The notes under the pieces were generated by a model. That model searched no databases, was not told where the DNA came from, and worked only from the letters and a program-made list of their open reading frames with translations. Source: Bradyrhizobium commune (GTDB taxonomy: Bacteria > Pseudomonadota > Alphaproteobacteria > Rhizobiales > Xanthobacteraceae). Taken from it: 64,000 nucleotides of DNA. The number at the start of each line of letters is the position of its first letter. The stretch's first letter is position 1. Positions 18,322 to 26,699 of this stretch are shown here, one piece after another. Where the stretch lies: positions 2,108,001-2,172,000 of the forward strand of contig NZ_CP061379.1 in assembly GCF_015624505.1 (NCBI RefSeq), given 5' to 3'. The position numbers were made by a program, and so were the translations under genes.

Positions 18322-18683
18322 TGCAGCGAGGACGCCGTCCGCTTCGCCGTCGGCATTCACTACGGCGAGGTCGTGCAGGGAGATGTCGGCAGCGAAAGAA
18401 GGCTGGAGCTCACCCTGGTCGGTACACCGTGAATATCGCGAGCCGCGTTGAAGCCTATTGCCGAATTCTCGATGCTCGGCTTCTGGTTACCGGTCAATTC
18501 GTGGAGGCGCTGCTGGCAGAGGGGAGTCAGGAACTTGCGAAAGCGTTTGTCGACGAAGGTGTCCACGTATTGCGCGGTTGCAAGGAGCCGATCCGTCTCC
18601 TTAGCGTGAGACGAGAACGAACGGCCGTCCAGAGACCGGACGACAGGATGGTTTGCGGCCGTCCGGCGGATGAAGTCGGGTGA
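18322..18683 (+). pseudogene. C-terminal remnant of a class III adenylate/guanylate cyclase
   Basis: From 18322 one frame reads cyclase catalytic-domain sequence (FAVGIHYGEVVQGDVGSERR, then LTLVG) and hits TGA at 18429-18431. The next frame continues VNIASRVEAYCRILDARLLV. The join lies where family members read LVGDTVNIASR. Losing one base from GGTGACACCGTGAAT explains it exactly. No N-terminal domain or upstream catalytic residues precede it, since OpgC ends 17 bases earlier. It is therefore a truncated and frameshifted remnant. Confidence 0.8.
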
Positions 18684-18705
18684 AATGGGTGAGCGAGCCA
18701 GCGGC

Positions 18706-19794
18706 CTATTCGGCCCTGATGTCGCTCGGCGCCTTGTTTGTCCATCGATGGAACGCGCGACGGAAATTCGCGGCGTCGCTGAATCCGAGCGCCAAAGCGA
18801 TATCGTCGTTCGAAAGCCTGGTCGTGCGGAGATATTTCAGCGCAATCTGGGCGCGGAGTTCGTCCAGCAAGCCGCGATAGGAAAGACCTTGCTGGCGAAG
18901 CTTGCGGCGCAGGGAGCGATCGTCCATGCCGAGGAGCCTGGCCGCCGCCGAGGAGGTTGGCGGCGTGGCAATATCCGCCAGCAGAAGGTCGCGAACCTTT
19001 CCGGCGATGCCGATTCGTAACGTCAGATCGTCGAGCAGGTCGTCGCATAGCGCAACGATCGATGGGTAGGTGGTCCTGTTGCCGAGACTTGCCTCCTGCT
19101 CCAGCCATGTCGATCGGAAAACAATCTTGTTCGCGGTTTTCGCGAAGCTGACGCTGCATCGTAACTCGTCGTTCGGAAAGCCGCCGTCTCCCGCGCCCGG
19201 GTAGGCGAGGCAGACTTCGTCCGGGGCGAACGCGGGACCCATGACGTCGCGCATCAGAGAGATGTGTATTCCGATCTGCATCTCGGTGACGAAGCGATAC
19301 AATGCGGGATCCGTTGCGGCGTGCAGATTGGGTTCGATGGACCAGACGGCGGATCCGTTCTCTTCGCTGAAGCTGATCGCAGCCAGGGGCGCGGCGAGCA
19401 TGTGGTACCGCGTCGCGAACTGCATCGTCCTGCGAAAGTCGGGACAGCACAGGATGGCAAAACCGTACATTCCGTACGTGGATATATGGATGGATGCGCC
19501 GATCCGATAGGCGAGGTAAGGATCCCTCGAGAGCCGGACGGCATTCTTGCAGGCGGTCAGCAATTGCTTGAGCGAGATCCGCGCCTTCGAGGAATACACC
19601 TCCTTCGCCGGCAGATTGACGTTCTTCAATATCTCGCTGGCCGGGTGGCCCTGGCTCAATAGCATGTCGAACAGCGCGGCAAGCTTGGTCGTTTCGTATA
19701 TGCGCTCGCTCAAGCCGACGATCGCCGATTCCTTCGCGCCTTCCGGGTGCGGTGGTGAGGACGGGAAAGGGTGATGTTGCCGAGCTTTTTGCAA
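18706..19794 (-). CDS. AraC-family regulator with arabinose-binding-like N-terminal domain
   Basis: The product of about 360 residues has an N-terminal effector domain of the type found in OruR/ArgR-like AraC proteins (YGMYGFAILCCPDFRRTMQF, ARYHMLAAP). Its C-terminal AraC helix-turn-helix includes AARLLGMDDRSLRRKLRQQG and DIALALGFSDAANFRRAFHRW. The open frame starts with TTG at 19794; a start further in, near LSERIYETTK, is possible and would remove a low-complexity leader. It is divergent from the PHA operon across a 384-base gap with two tandem dyad sites, so it is a good candidate regulator of that operon (inference). Confidence 0.82.
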   Translation of the reverse strand: MQKARQHHPFPSSPPHPEGAKESAIVGLSERIYETTKLAALFDMLLSQGHPASEILKNVNLPAKEVYSSKARISLKQLLTACKNAVRLSRDPYLAYRIGASIHISTYGMYGFAILCCPDFRRTMQFATRYHMLAAPLAAISFSEENGSAVWSIEPNLHAATDPALYRFVTEMQIGIHISLMRDVMGPAFAPDEVCLAYPGAGDGGFPNDELRCSVSFAKTANKIVFRSTWLEQEASLGNRTTYPSIVALCDDLLDDLTLRIGIAGKVRDLLLADIATPPTSSAAARLLGMDDRSLRRKLRQQGLSYRGLLDELRAQIALKYLRTTRLSNDDIALALGFSDAANFRRAFHRWTNKAPSDIRAE

Positions 19795-19994
19795 TCGGGT
19801 CCGCCTTTGTACTGGAGCTCCGAAGGGGCGCGCTCCCGTTCACCGACCGTCCGGTAGTCTCGGCAACGATAGCAGCTTTTTGGATCGTCAAAAGCAATGC
19901 CGGGATTTGCGACGCGTCAGCCGGATGACGCGCCGCCGCAATTCGCGAAATGAGCAGCTTTATTCAAGAACGAATGCCGGAGTGGTCGTAGCCT

Positions 19995-20029
19995 GTCCGT
20001 TCTGGACCCCGTTGATGTCCGTTTCGGAC
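19995..20029. promoter_or_regulatory. Tandem dyad operator candidate between the AraC gene and the PHA operon
   Basis: GTCCGTTCTGGAC (19995-20007) and GTCCGTTTCGGAC (20017-20029) are 11/13 identical and each is dyad-symmetric. They are spaced exactly 22 bp apart, about two helical turns. They sit in the 384-base gap (19795-20178) between divergent genes, which otherwise shows no gene. Confidence 0.5.
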
Positions 20030-20178
20030 CTTCACAAACACCGCGCGTCACGCGACGGTCGATGTCCACGTCGGGTGATGGAATCGTCGAAGGGACGACC
20101 GGCCGAGGCGATCCGCAAATCATAATTGCGGACGTCGCGAGGAGCCGAGCGAGAGGCAACGTTTCGAGGGAGGCCGCC

Positions 20179-21831
20179 ATGGTGGGAAGGCTGATCCAGA
20201 CTGCCAAATCCGCCTATCGATATCCGCTGATCCTCAAGCAGCTGTGGCATACCCCGTTGCTGCAATCGCCCGCGCAGGAGATCGTCTATCGCGATCGAAG
20301 CCGGCTGACATATCGGCAGCTCGGAGAGCGCATCGCCCGCCTCGCCTCCGCGCTGAGCAGGCTCGGTGTCGAGCCCGGCGACACGGTCGGCGTCCTCGAC
20401 TGGGACAGCAACAGGTTTCTCGAGGCCTTCTTTGCGATCCCGATGATGGGGGCGGTGTTGCAGACGGTCAACGTGCGGCTCTCGCCCGAGCAGGTCGCCT
20501 ATACGATCGATCATGCCGGCGCGTCCACGCTGCTCGTCAACGACGAGTTCGTCGGCTTGCTGGAAGGCCTCAGGCCGCAGCTCACGAAGGTCAAGACGCT
20601 CGTCGTGATGTCGGATCGTCCTCGCCCCGAGACCGGAAGCCTGCCGTTTGCCGGCGAGTACGAGAGCCTGCTTGCCGAAGCGTCGTCCGACTATGATTTT
20701 CCGGATTTCGACGAGGATACGCAGGCGACGACCTTCTACACCACCGGCACGACCGGCTTGCCCAAGGGGGTCTATTACAGCCATCGGCAGCTGGTGCTGC
20801 ATTCGTTATGCGAGCTGGCGTTCTTCGGGATGGCGAGCCAGCAGGGCCGGTTCTCGCGCGACGACGTGTATATGCCGATCACGCCCATGTTCCATGTGCA
20901 CGGCTGGGGTTTTCCCTGGGCTGCGACGCTTGCCGGTGTCAAACAGGTCTATCCCGGGCGCTATGACCCGGCGATGCTCGTCAAGCTGATCAAGAGCGAG
21001 GGCGTCACGTTCACCCACGGCGTCCCGACGATCCTGCAAATGCTGCTGAACGCCGCTGCGGCAGCGAAGACGGACCTTGCGGGTCTGAAGATGGTGATCG
21101 GCGGCTCGGCGCTGCCGAAGACGCTGGCGAAGCAGGCGCTCGCCGCGGGCATCGACATATTTGCCGGTTACGGCATGTCCGAGACCGGCCCGATCGCCGC
21201 GGTGGCCCACGTCATGTCGCGCGACCTCAGCGGCGATCACGACCGGGAGGTGGAATTCCGGACCAAGGCGGGCATGGCGGCCCCGCTGGTCGATCTGCGC
21301 ATCGTCGACGAGGACATGAACGATGTCCCCCATGACGGCAAGTCGTCCGGAGAGATCGTGTTGCGCTCCCCCTGGCTGACGCAGGGCTACTACAACAATC
21401 CCGAGGGCTCGGAGGAGCTCTGGGCCGGCGGCTATCTGCACACCAACGACATCGCGGTGGTGAGCCCGGGCGGCTACGTCCATATCACCGACCGCCTCAA
21501 GGACGTCATCAAGACCGGCGGTGAGTGGGTGTCCTCGTTGCAGATCGAGGACCTGATCACGCAATGCCCGGGTGTGGAGGAGGCGGCGGTCATCGGCGTC
21601 AAGGATGACCGGTGGGGCGAGCGTCCACTTGCACTCGTGGTCAAGGAACCGGCGGAGACAAACGGTGTCACCGATACGATCGTGAAAAGTCATCTCAAGA
21701 CGTTCGCCGACAAGGGCGTCATCTCGCGATACGGAATTCCCGAGAAGATCATCTTCATCGACAGCATCCCCAAGACCAGCGTCGGCAAGATCAACAAGAA
21801 GGAGCTGCGCAAGCGCTACGGCGACGTGTAG
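20179..21831 (+). CDS. Long/medium-chain fatty-acyl-CoA synthetase (AMP-forming)
   Basis: The 550-residue ANL-superfamily enzyme has the P-loop [14 protein letters not shown], the A5-like motif [19 protein letters not shown], and C-terminal [13 protein letters not shown] with the catalytic lysine region [15 protein letters not shown]. It activates a fatty or related carboxylic acid to acyl-CoA via acyl-adenylate. GAGGGAGG at 20166-20173 fixes the start at 20179; the open frame extends further upstream but lacks such a site. It heads the PHA operon, so it likely supplies acyl-CoA for beta-oxidation and polymer precursors. Chain-length preference cannot be read from sequence. Confidence 0.88.
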   Translation: MVGRLIQTAKSAYRYPLILKQLWHTPLLQSPAQEIVYRDRSRLTYRQLGERIARLASALSRLGVEPGDTVGVLDWDSNRFLEAFFAIPMMGAVLQTVNVRLSPEQVAYTIDHAGASTLLVNDEFVGLLEGLRPQLTKVKTLVVMSDRPRPETGSLPFAGEYESLLAEASSDYDFPDFDEDTQATTFYTTGTTGLPKGVYYSHRQLVLHSLCELAFFGMASQQGRFSRDDVYMPITPMFHVHGWGFPWAATLAGVKQVYPGRYDPAMLVKLIKSEGVTFTHGVPTILQMLLNAAAAAKTDLAGLKMVIGGSALPKTLAKQALAAGIDIFAGYGMSETGPIAAVAHVMSRDLSGDHDREVEFRTKAGMAAPLVDLRIVDEDMNDVPHDGKSSGEIVLRSPWLTQGYYNNPEGSEELWAGGYLHTNDIAVVSPGGYVHITDRLKDVIKTGGEWVSSLQIEDLITQCPGVEEAAVIGVKDDRWGERPLALVVKEPAETNGVTDTIVKSHLKTFADKGVISRYGIPEKIIFIDSIPKTSVGKINKKELRKRYGDV

Positions 21832-21873
21832 CCGTTCGACCCCGGTCGGAGAAAAGCATCAAAGGAGGAAAAC

Positions 21874-22353
21874 GTGAGCAAGCTCACCCTTGCCGGTCTG
21901 AGCGAACGAATTGGAGAGGAGCTTGGCCTGTCCGAATGGGCCACGATCGACCAGGCGCGCATCGACGCGTTCGCCTCCTGCACCGGCGACCATCAGTGGA
22001 TTCACGTCGATGTCGAACGGGCGCGCCGTGAAAGTCCCTTCCGCAGTCCGGTCGCGCACGGCTATCTGGCGCTGGCGATGGTGGCTCCGCTGTCGATGCA
22101 GGTCGGTGTCATCCCAGGCGATGCGGCGGCCGGTCTGAACTACGGCATCGACAAGGTGCGCTTCCTCGCGCCGGTGCCGGCGGGCGCGCGGGTCAGGCTT
22201 CGTGTCGTTCTTGCCGGCGTCGAGCCGAAGGAGCGTGGGCAGGTGGTCATGAAAACCCGGAACACGTTGGAGGTGGAGGGGTCGGAAAAGCCCGCCCTGA
22301 TCGCCGAGACCCTGGCGCTGCTGATTCCCGCAACGGAAGCGAGACAGTCATGA
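21874..22353 (+). CDS. MaoC-like (R)-specific enoyl-CoA hydratase
   Basis: The 159-residue single hot-dog-fold protein carries the hydratase dyad in CTGDHQWIHVD, with Asp39 and His44 as the expected catalytic pair. PhaJ-type members hydrate trans-2-enoyl-CoA to (R)-3-hydroxyacyl-CoA, the monomer used by PHA synthase. The start is GTG at 21874 with AGGAGG placed ideally upstream. The stop overlaps the PHA synthase start (ATGA), so the two are likely made together. A PhaJ-like role is inferred from the family and this tight coupling. Confidence 0.85.
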   Translation: MSKLTLAGLSERIGEELGLSEWATIDQARIDAFASCTGDHQWIHVDVERARRESPFRSPVAHGYLALAMVAPLSMQVGVIPGDAAAGLNYGIDKVRFLAPVPAGARVRLRVVLAGVEPKERGQVVMKTRNTLEVEGSEKPALIAETLALLIPATEARQS

Positions 22354-24044
22354 GCACGGAAGACCCCGGCCCGACATTGTCGCGCGCAGAATTATCCGAG
22401 GAGGCATCCAAAAATACGCTGGCGCTCAATCCCCTCGTCGCCATCCAGGGCCAGGATCTGCTCGACAGTGCCGGTATCTTGTTCAAGGCGGTCATCAACG
22501 AGCCGAAGGTCGCAACCGAACAGTGGCTCGCCTTCGTCGGCGAGTTAGGCTCCATCGTCGCCGGAAAGTCCGAGCGCGCGCCGAAGCCCGGGGACAAGCG
22601 GTTCTCGGATCCGACATGGAAGGAGAGCTCGTTGCACCGCGGCCTGCTCAAGGCCTATCTGGCGTGGGGCGAGGCCGTCAATGGCCTCGTCGACAAGACC
22701 AGCCTCAGCAACATCGACAAGGCGCGCGCGCACCTGATCACCGAGATCCTGATCGATGCGGTGGCGCCGACCAACGCGATGGTCACCAATCCCGCGGCGG
22801 TCCGCAAGTTCGTCGACAGCGGTGGGCAGAGCCTGTGGCGTGGATTGAAGAACTATCTTGACGACCTCACCCGCAATCGCGGCATGCCGTCGATGGTGGA
22901 TACCAGCGCATTCAGGGTCGGCGAGAATCTCGCAGTCACGCCGGGCGCGGTCGTGCTGCGTAACGAGCTGCTCGAGCTGATCCAGTATACGCCGACGACG
23001 CCAAAAGTCTGGAGACGGCCGCTGCTCATCACGCCGCCGCAGATCAACAAGTACTACGCGCTCGATCTCTCGCCCGACAAGAGCATGGTTCGTTTTCTGC
23101 TCGAGAGCGGTATTCAGGTGTTTTGCGTGAGCTGGCGCAATCCGACCGCTGCCGATCGCGACGTTGGCCTCGAGAGCTACGTTGCCGCGCTCGACGAAGC
23201 CGTCGACGCCGCGCGCGAAGTCACTGGCAGCGACGACATCTCGATGATGGGATCCTGCTCCGGCGGCATCACATCGACGGCGTATTTCGCAACCCTCGGC
23301 AGCGCGAAGATCAGGAACATGGTGCTGGCGGTCTGCCTGCTCGATCCGAACACCGCCGACGAGAGCGCGTTCGGCTGCCTCATGACGCCGGAAACGATGA
23401 GGGCCGCCAAGGAAACATCGCGGCTCCGCGGTCTGGTCGATGGTCACGAACTGGCGCGGATGTTCGCCTGGATGAGGCCGAACGATTTGATCTGGAACTA
23501 CTGGGTCAACAACTATCTGCTCGGCAATCAACCGCCGGCCTTCGACATCCTGTACTGGAACGCCGATACGACCCGGCTGCCGGCGCGCCTGCACGGCGAC
23601 TACCTCGATCTCTACTTCACCAATCCGTTCGTCAACGCCGGAAAGCTCGCGCTGAACGACAGGATGATCGACATGAGCAAAGTCAAGGCCGACTGCTACG
23701 TCGTTGCCGGCGTGACCGACCACATCACGCCCTGGAAGGGCGTGCACAGGACGGCGCAGATCATGGGTGCAGGTACCACCTTCGTGCTGTCGAACAGCGG
23801 TCACCTCCAAAGCCTCCTCAATCCGCCGACCAATCCGAAGGCGTCGTTCATGATCGGTCCCGTCAATTCGGCAGGCCCGGACGCGTTCCTGGCCGCCTCC
23901 GAAAAGCGGAAGGGAAGCTGGTGGCTCGACTGGCGAGACTGGCTTCACAGGCGATCGGGTGAGGAAGTGGGTGCACCGGCGTCGTTCGGTAGCCAACGCC
24001 ATCCCGTCCTTGCTCCAGCTCCGGGGACATACGTCTTTGAGTGA
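22350..24044 (+). CDS. phaC: Poly(3-hydroxyalkanoate) synthase
   Basis: The 564-residue PhaC has the lipase-like box GSCSGG with nucleophile Cys303, Asp457 in AGVTDHITPW and His485 in SNSGHLQSL. The conserved PhaC motif WNADTTRLP is at about 403-411. The length matches one-subunit (class I or II) synthases, and no PhaE or PhaR partner is adjacent. It polymerises (R)-3-hydroxyacyl-CoA on granule surfaces. It is translationally coupled to the MaoC gene upstream. The depolymerase gene begins inside its last codons. The hydratase and acyl-CoA ligase neighbours suggest medium-chain or mixed monomers rather than pure PHB. Confidence 0.93.
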   Translation: MSTEDPGPTLSRAELSEEASKNTLALNPLVAIQGQDLLDSAGILFKAVINEPKVATEQWLAFVGELGSIVAGKSERAPKPGDKRFSDPTWKESSLHRGLLKAYLAWGEAVNGLVDKTSLSNIDKARAHLITEILIDAVAPTNAMVTNPAAVRKFVDSGGQSLWRGLKNYLDDLTRNRGMPSMVDTSAFRVGENLAVTPGAVVLRNELLELIQYTPTTPKVWRRPLLITPPQINKYYALDLSPDKSMVRFLLESGIQVFCVSWRNPTAADRDVGLESYVAALDEAVDAAREVTGSDDISMMGSCSGGITSTAYFATLGSAKIRNMVLAVCLLDPNTADESAFGCLMTPETMRAAKETSRLRGLVDGHELARMFAWMRPNDLIWNYWVNNYLLGNQPPAFDILYWNADTTRLPARLHGDYLDLYFTNPFVNAGKLALNDRMIDMSKVKADCYVVAGVTDHITPWKGVHRTAQIMGAGTTFVLSNSGHLQSLLNPPTNPKASFMIGPVNSAGPDAFLAASEKRKGSWWLDWRDWLHRRSGEEVGAPASFGSQRHPVLAPAPGTYVFE

Positions 24045-24960
24045 CATCGCCACGAGTGCCCGCCCGTCTGCACAGATCGCGACCGGGAAGCCGGGCGAGA
24101 TCACGGTGCAGCAAATCGCAATCGACGGGCAGTCGCTCCGGGTCGCCATCAGGCATGGCCGCGAGCGACAACCGCCCCTGCTGCTGTTCAACGGGATCGG
24201 CGCCAACTGGGAGCTGGCCAAGCCGCTCCTCGAGGCGCTCACGCGCACGACCGCGATCATCTTCGATGTGCCGGGGGTCGGGGCATCGCCTCGACCGCTT
24301 TTCCCATATCGTCCCTCGACGTTGGCACGGCTGGCCGCCAGTCTCCTTGCCGAGCTTGGCTACGCCGAGGTCGACGTTGCCGGCGTGTCCTGGGGAGGCG
24401 GCATCGCGCAGCAATTCGCGCACCAATATCCGACGCTGTGCCGGCGGCTGGTGCTGGCTGCGACGGCGCCCGGCTTCACCATGGTGCCGGCGAGCCCCGC
24501 CGTGTTGTGGAAAATGGCAACGCCGCGCCGTTATACCGACAAGGACTATATGAACAGGATCGCGGCGGACATCTATGGCGGTGCCTTTCGCCAGGATCCG
24601 TCATTGATCGGCCGGCATGCGGCGGGGATGCATGGCGCGCGCAATCTCGGCTATCTGTACCAACTTCTCGCGATGGCCGGCTGGACCAGCCTGCCATGGC
24701 TATGGTCTCTACCACAGCCGACGCTCGTGCTGATGGGTAACGACGATCCGCTGGTCCCCCCGATCAACGGTCATATTCTGGCGAGCCTGATCCCGAACGC
24801 CGAGCTCCGCATGATCGATGACGGACATCTGTTCATGGTGACCCGGCCGGCGGAGACCGCCGCGTTGATCGAGGATTTTCTGGTGATCGCAGATATCGTT
24901 CCGGCATCGGAAGATGGGCGTCATCACACCAAGGCAGAGCAACAAGGGAGGACATCATGA
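24037..24960 (+). CDS. phaZ: Intracellular PHA depolymerase (alpha/beta hydrolase)
   Basis: The 307-residue alpha/beta hydrolase resembles intracellular medium-chain PHA depolymerases: LLLFNGIGANWELAKPLLEA, FDVPGVGASP, nucleophile Ser118 in GVSWGGG, LMGNDDPLVPP for the acid and DDGHLF for the histidine. It would release 3-hydroxy acids from granules. The TTG at 24037 overlaps the phaC stop and is the likeliest start; the frame remains open upstream inside phaC. The downstream phasin start overlaps its stop as ATGA. Having synthase, depolymerase and phasin coupled implies co-production of the granule machinery. Confidence 0.83.
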   Translation: MSDIATSARPSAQIATGKPGEITVQQIAIDGQSLRVAIRHGRERQPPLLLFNGIGANWELAKPLLEALTRTTAIIFDVPGVGASPRPLFPYRPSTLARLAASLLAELGYAEVDVAGVSWGGGIAQQFAHQYPTLCRRLVLAATAPGFTMVPASPAVLWKMATPRRYTDKDYMNRIAADIYGGAFRQDPSLIGRHAAGMHGARNLGYLYQLLAMAGWTSLPWLWSLPQPTLVLMGNDDPLVPPINGHILASLIPNAELRMIDDGHLFMVTRPAETAALIEDFLVIADIVPASEDGRHHTKAEQQGRTS

Positions 24961-25385
24961 CGGATACAGCCTCGTACATCGACATGCTGAGGAAGTTCGG
25001 CAGCGACCTCGGTTTGCCGAAGCTGAACGTGGATGAGCTGCTTCAGGCCCAGAAGAAGAGTATCGACGCGCTCGGCCAAAGCGCAAAGGTGGCGGCGCAG
25101 GGCGCCCAGTCGGTCGCGCAGAAGCAGCGCGAGGTGTTGGAGGCTGGCCTCAGAGAAGCCGAGACACTCGCGCGCGAGTACAAACCGCTTGGCCAGATGC
25201 AGGAGAACATCGCGTTGCAGACCGAATTCGCGCGAAAAGTCTTCGAGATCACGGTCGAGGGAGCGCGCGAGAGCGCGTCGACCGCGAGGCAATCGACCAC
25301 GGATGCGGTGAAGATCATCCAGGACCGCGTGAAGGAGAGTCTGGAGGAGATCCGCGCCAACGTTCGTCCGGGCAAATCGACCTGA
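24957..25385 (+). CDS. Phasin-family granule-associated protein
   Basis: The 142-residue protein is predicted almost wholly helical and amphipathic, rich in Ala, Gln and Glu, with no cysteine. It contains phasin-style stretches such as QAQKKSIDALGQSAKVAAQG and a final helical segment typical of granule-coating proteins. Phasins cover PHA granules and set their number and size. Its start overlaps the depolymerase stop (ATGA). Sequence similarity among phasins is weak, so the call rests on composition, length and operon position. Confidence 0.85.
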   Translation: MTDTASYIDMLRKFGSDLGLPKLNVDELLQAQKKSIDALGQSAKVAAQGAQSVAQKQREVLEAGLREAETLAREYKPLGQMQENIALQTEFARKVFEITVEGARESASTARQSTTDAVKIIQDRVKESLEEIRANVRPGKST

Positions 25386-25415
25386 CGTTATCGTTCACGC
25401 ACCAGGGAGAGGATC

Positions 25416-26633
25416 ATGGCGAACCCGCAGGCGACAGGAGCGAGAAAGCCTGATTACGCGCCGCCGCCGATCGACGGCGACTTCTATCGGATTGCGAAGG
25501 TGATGAACGAGAGCGAGCGTGCGTTGCTCCGGCGCGTCCGCGAGTTCACCGAAGGCGTGGTCGCGCCCGTGATCGAGGAGTATTGGGGGCGGGACGAATT
25601 CCCGTTCGCAATCGTTCCGAAGATGGCCGAAATCGGCATCGGAGGTGTCGGCTATCAGGGCCATGGCGCGGCAGGCGGAAGCTGGTTGTTGAATGGCCTC
25701 GTCGCGATGGAGCTGGCTCGGGTCGATGCGTCGATTGCGACGTTCTGGGGCGTGCACACGGGGCTCTCGGCGGGCTCGATCTACCTGTGTGGCGACGAGG
25801 CGCAGAAGCAACGCTGGCTGCCGCCCATGATGCGTTTCGAGAGGATCGGCTCGTTCGGCCTGACCGAGCCGCTGGTCGGCTCCGCGACATCGGGTGGGAT
25901 GACGACGACTTGCCGGCGCGAGGGCGAAATCTGGATCCTCAATGGCCAGAAGAAGTGGATCGGCAACGCTACCTTCGCCGACATAAATGTGATCTGGGCG
26001 CGCGAGGAGGACACGAACCAGGTCAAGGGCTTCGTCGTCGGGAGGGACAATCCCGGATTCGCAGTCGAGAAGATCAGGACCAAGATGGCGCTTCGCGTCG
26101 TGCAGAACGGGCTGATCACCCTGAAGGATTGTCGCGTGCCGGAGGCGGATCGCCTGCAGAACGCAAACTCGTTCAAGGACACCGCCAAGGTGCTGAGGAT
26201 GACGCGCACCGGCGTGGCGTGGTTCGCCGTGGGCTGCCAGATGGGCGCCTATGAGCACGCGCTGCGCTACGCGACCGAGCGAATGCAGTTCGGCAGGCCG
26301 ATCGGCGGCTTCCAGCTCGTCCAGGATCTCCTGGTGCGCATGCTCGGCAACGTCACGTCGACCCAGACCATGATGCTGCGTCTTGCCCAGCTCCAGGACG
26401 AAGGCGTGATGCGCGACGAGCATGCCTCGCTGGCGAAGGCCTTCTGTACCGTCAAGTGCCGCGAGACGGTCGGCTATGCGCGCGAGCTGCTTGGCGGCAA
26501 CGGCATCCTGCTCGAAAACCATATCGGGCGGTTCGTCGCCGATGCCGAGGCGATCTACTCCTATGAAGGCACCAGGGAGATGAACACGTTGATCGTCGGC
26601 AAGGCGATCACCGGTTTGAGTGCCTTCGTCTGA
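25416..26633 (+). CDS. Acyl-CoA dehydrogenase (glutaryl-CoA-dehydrogenase-like)
   Basis: The 405-residue FAD enzyme carries FGLTEPLVGSATSGG and WILNGQKKWIGNATFAD near the flavin and substrate site. The catalytic base is Glu384 in YSYEGTREMNTL, the position used by glutaryl-CoA dehydrogenase and the ACX4 group. It would oxidise an acyl-CoA to the 2-enoyl-CoA, which the MaoC hydratase upstream can use. GGGAGAGG lies just before the ATG. It is the last gene of the PHA operon, 30 bases after the phasin gene. Whether it also decarboxylates cannot be told. Confidence 0.87.
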   Translation: MANPQATGARKPDYAPPPIDGDFYRIAKVMNESERALLRRVREFTEGVVAPVIEEYWGRDEFPFAIVPKMAEIGIGGVGYQGHGAAGGSWLLNGLVAMELARVDASIATFWGVHTGLSAGSIYLCGDEAQKQRWLPPMMRFERIGSFGLTEPLVGSATSGGMTTTCRREGEIWILNGQKKWIGNATFADINVIWAREEDTNQVKGFVVGRDNPGFAVEKIRTKMALRVVQNGLITLKDCRVPEADRLQNANSFKDTAKVLRMTRTGVAWFAVGCQMGAYEHALRYATERMQFGRPIGGFQLVQDLLVRMLGNVTSTQTMMLRLAQLQDEGVMRDEHASLAKAFCTVKCRETVGYARELLGGNGILLENHIGRFVADAEAIYSYEGTREMNTLIVGKAITGLSAFV

Positions 26634-26699
26634 TGAGATACGTACGAATTTTCAAGTGACGGCACGACAAAGTCCTCAACGGTAAAACGGGGAAGCGGC

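Noticed and set aside
22545-24260. 571-codon minus-strand frame opposite phaC
   Set aside because: A GC-rich antisense frame of a well-supported PHA synthase; no recognisable protein features.
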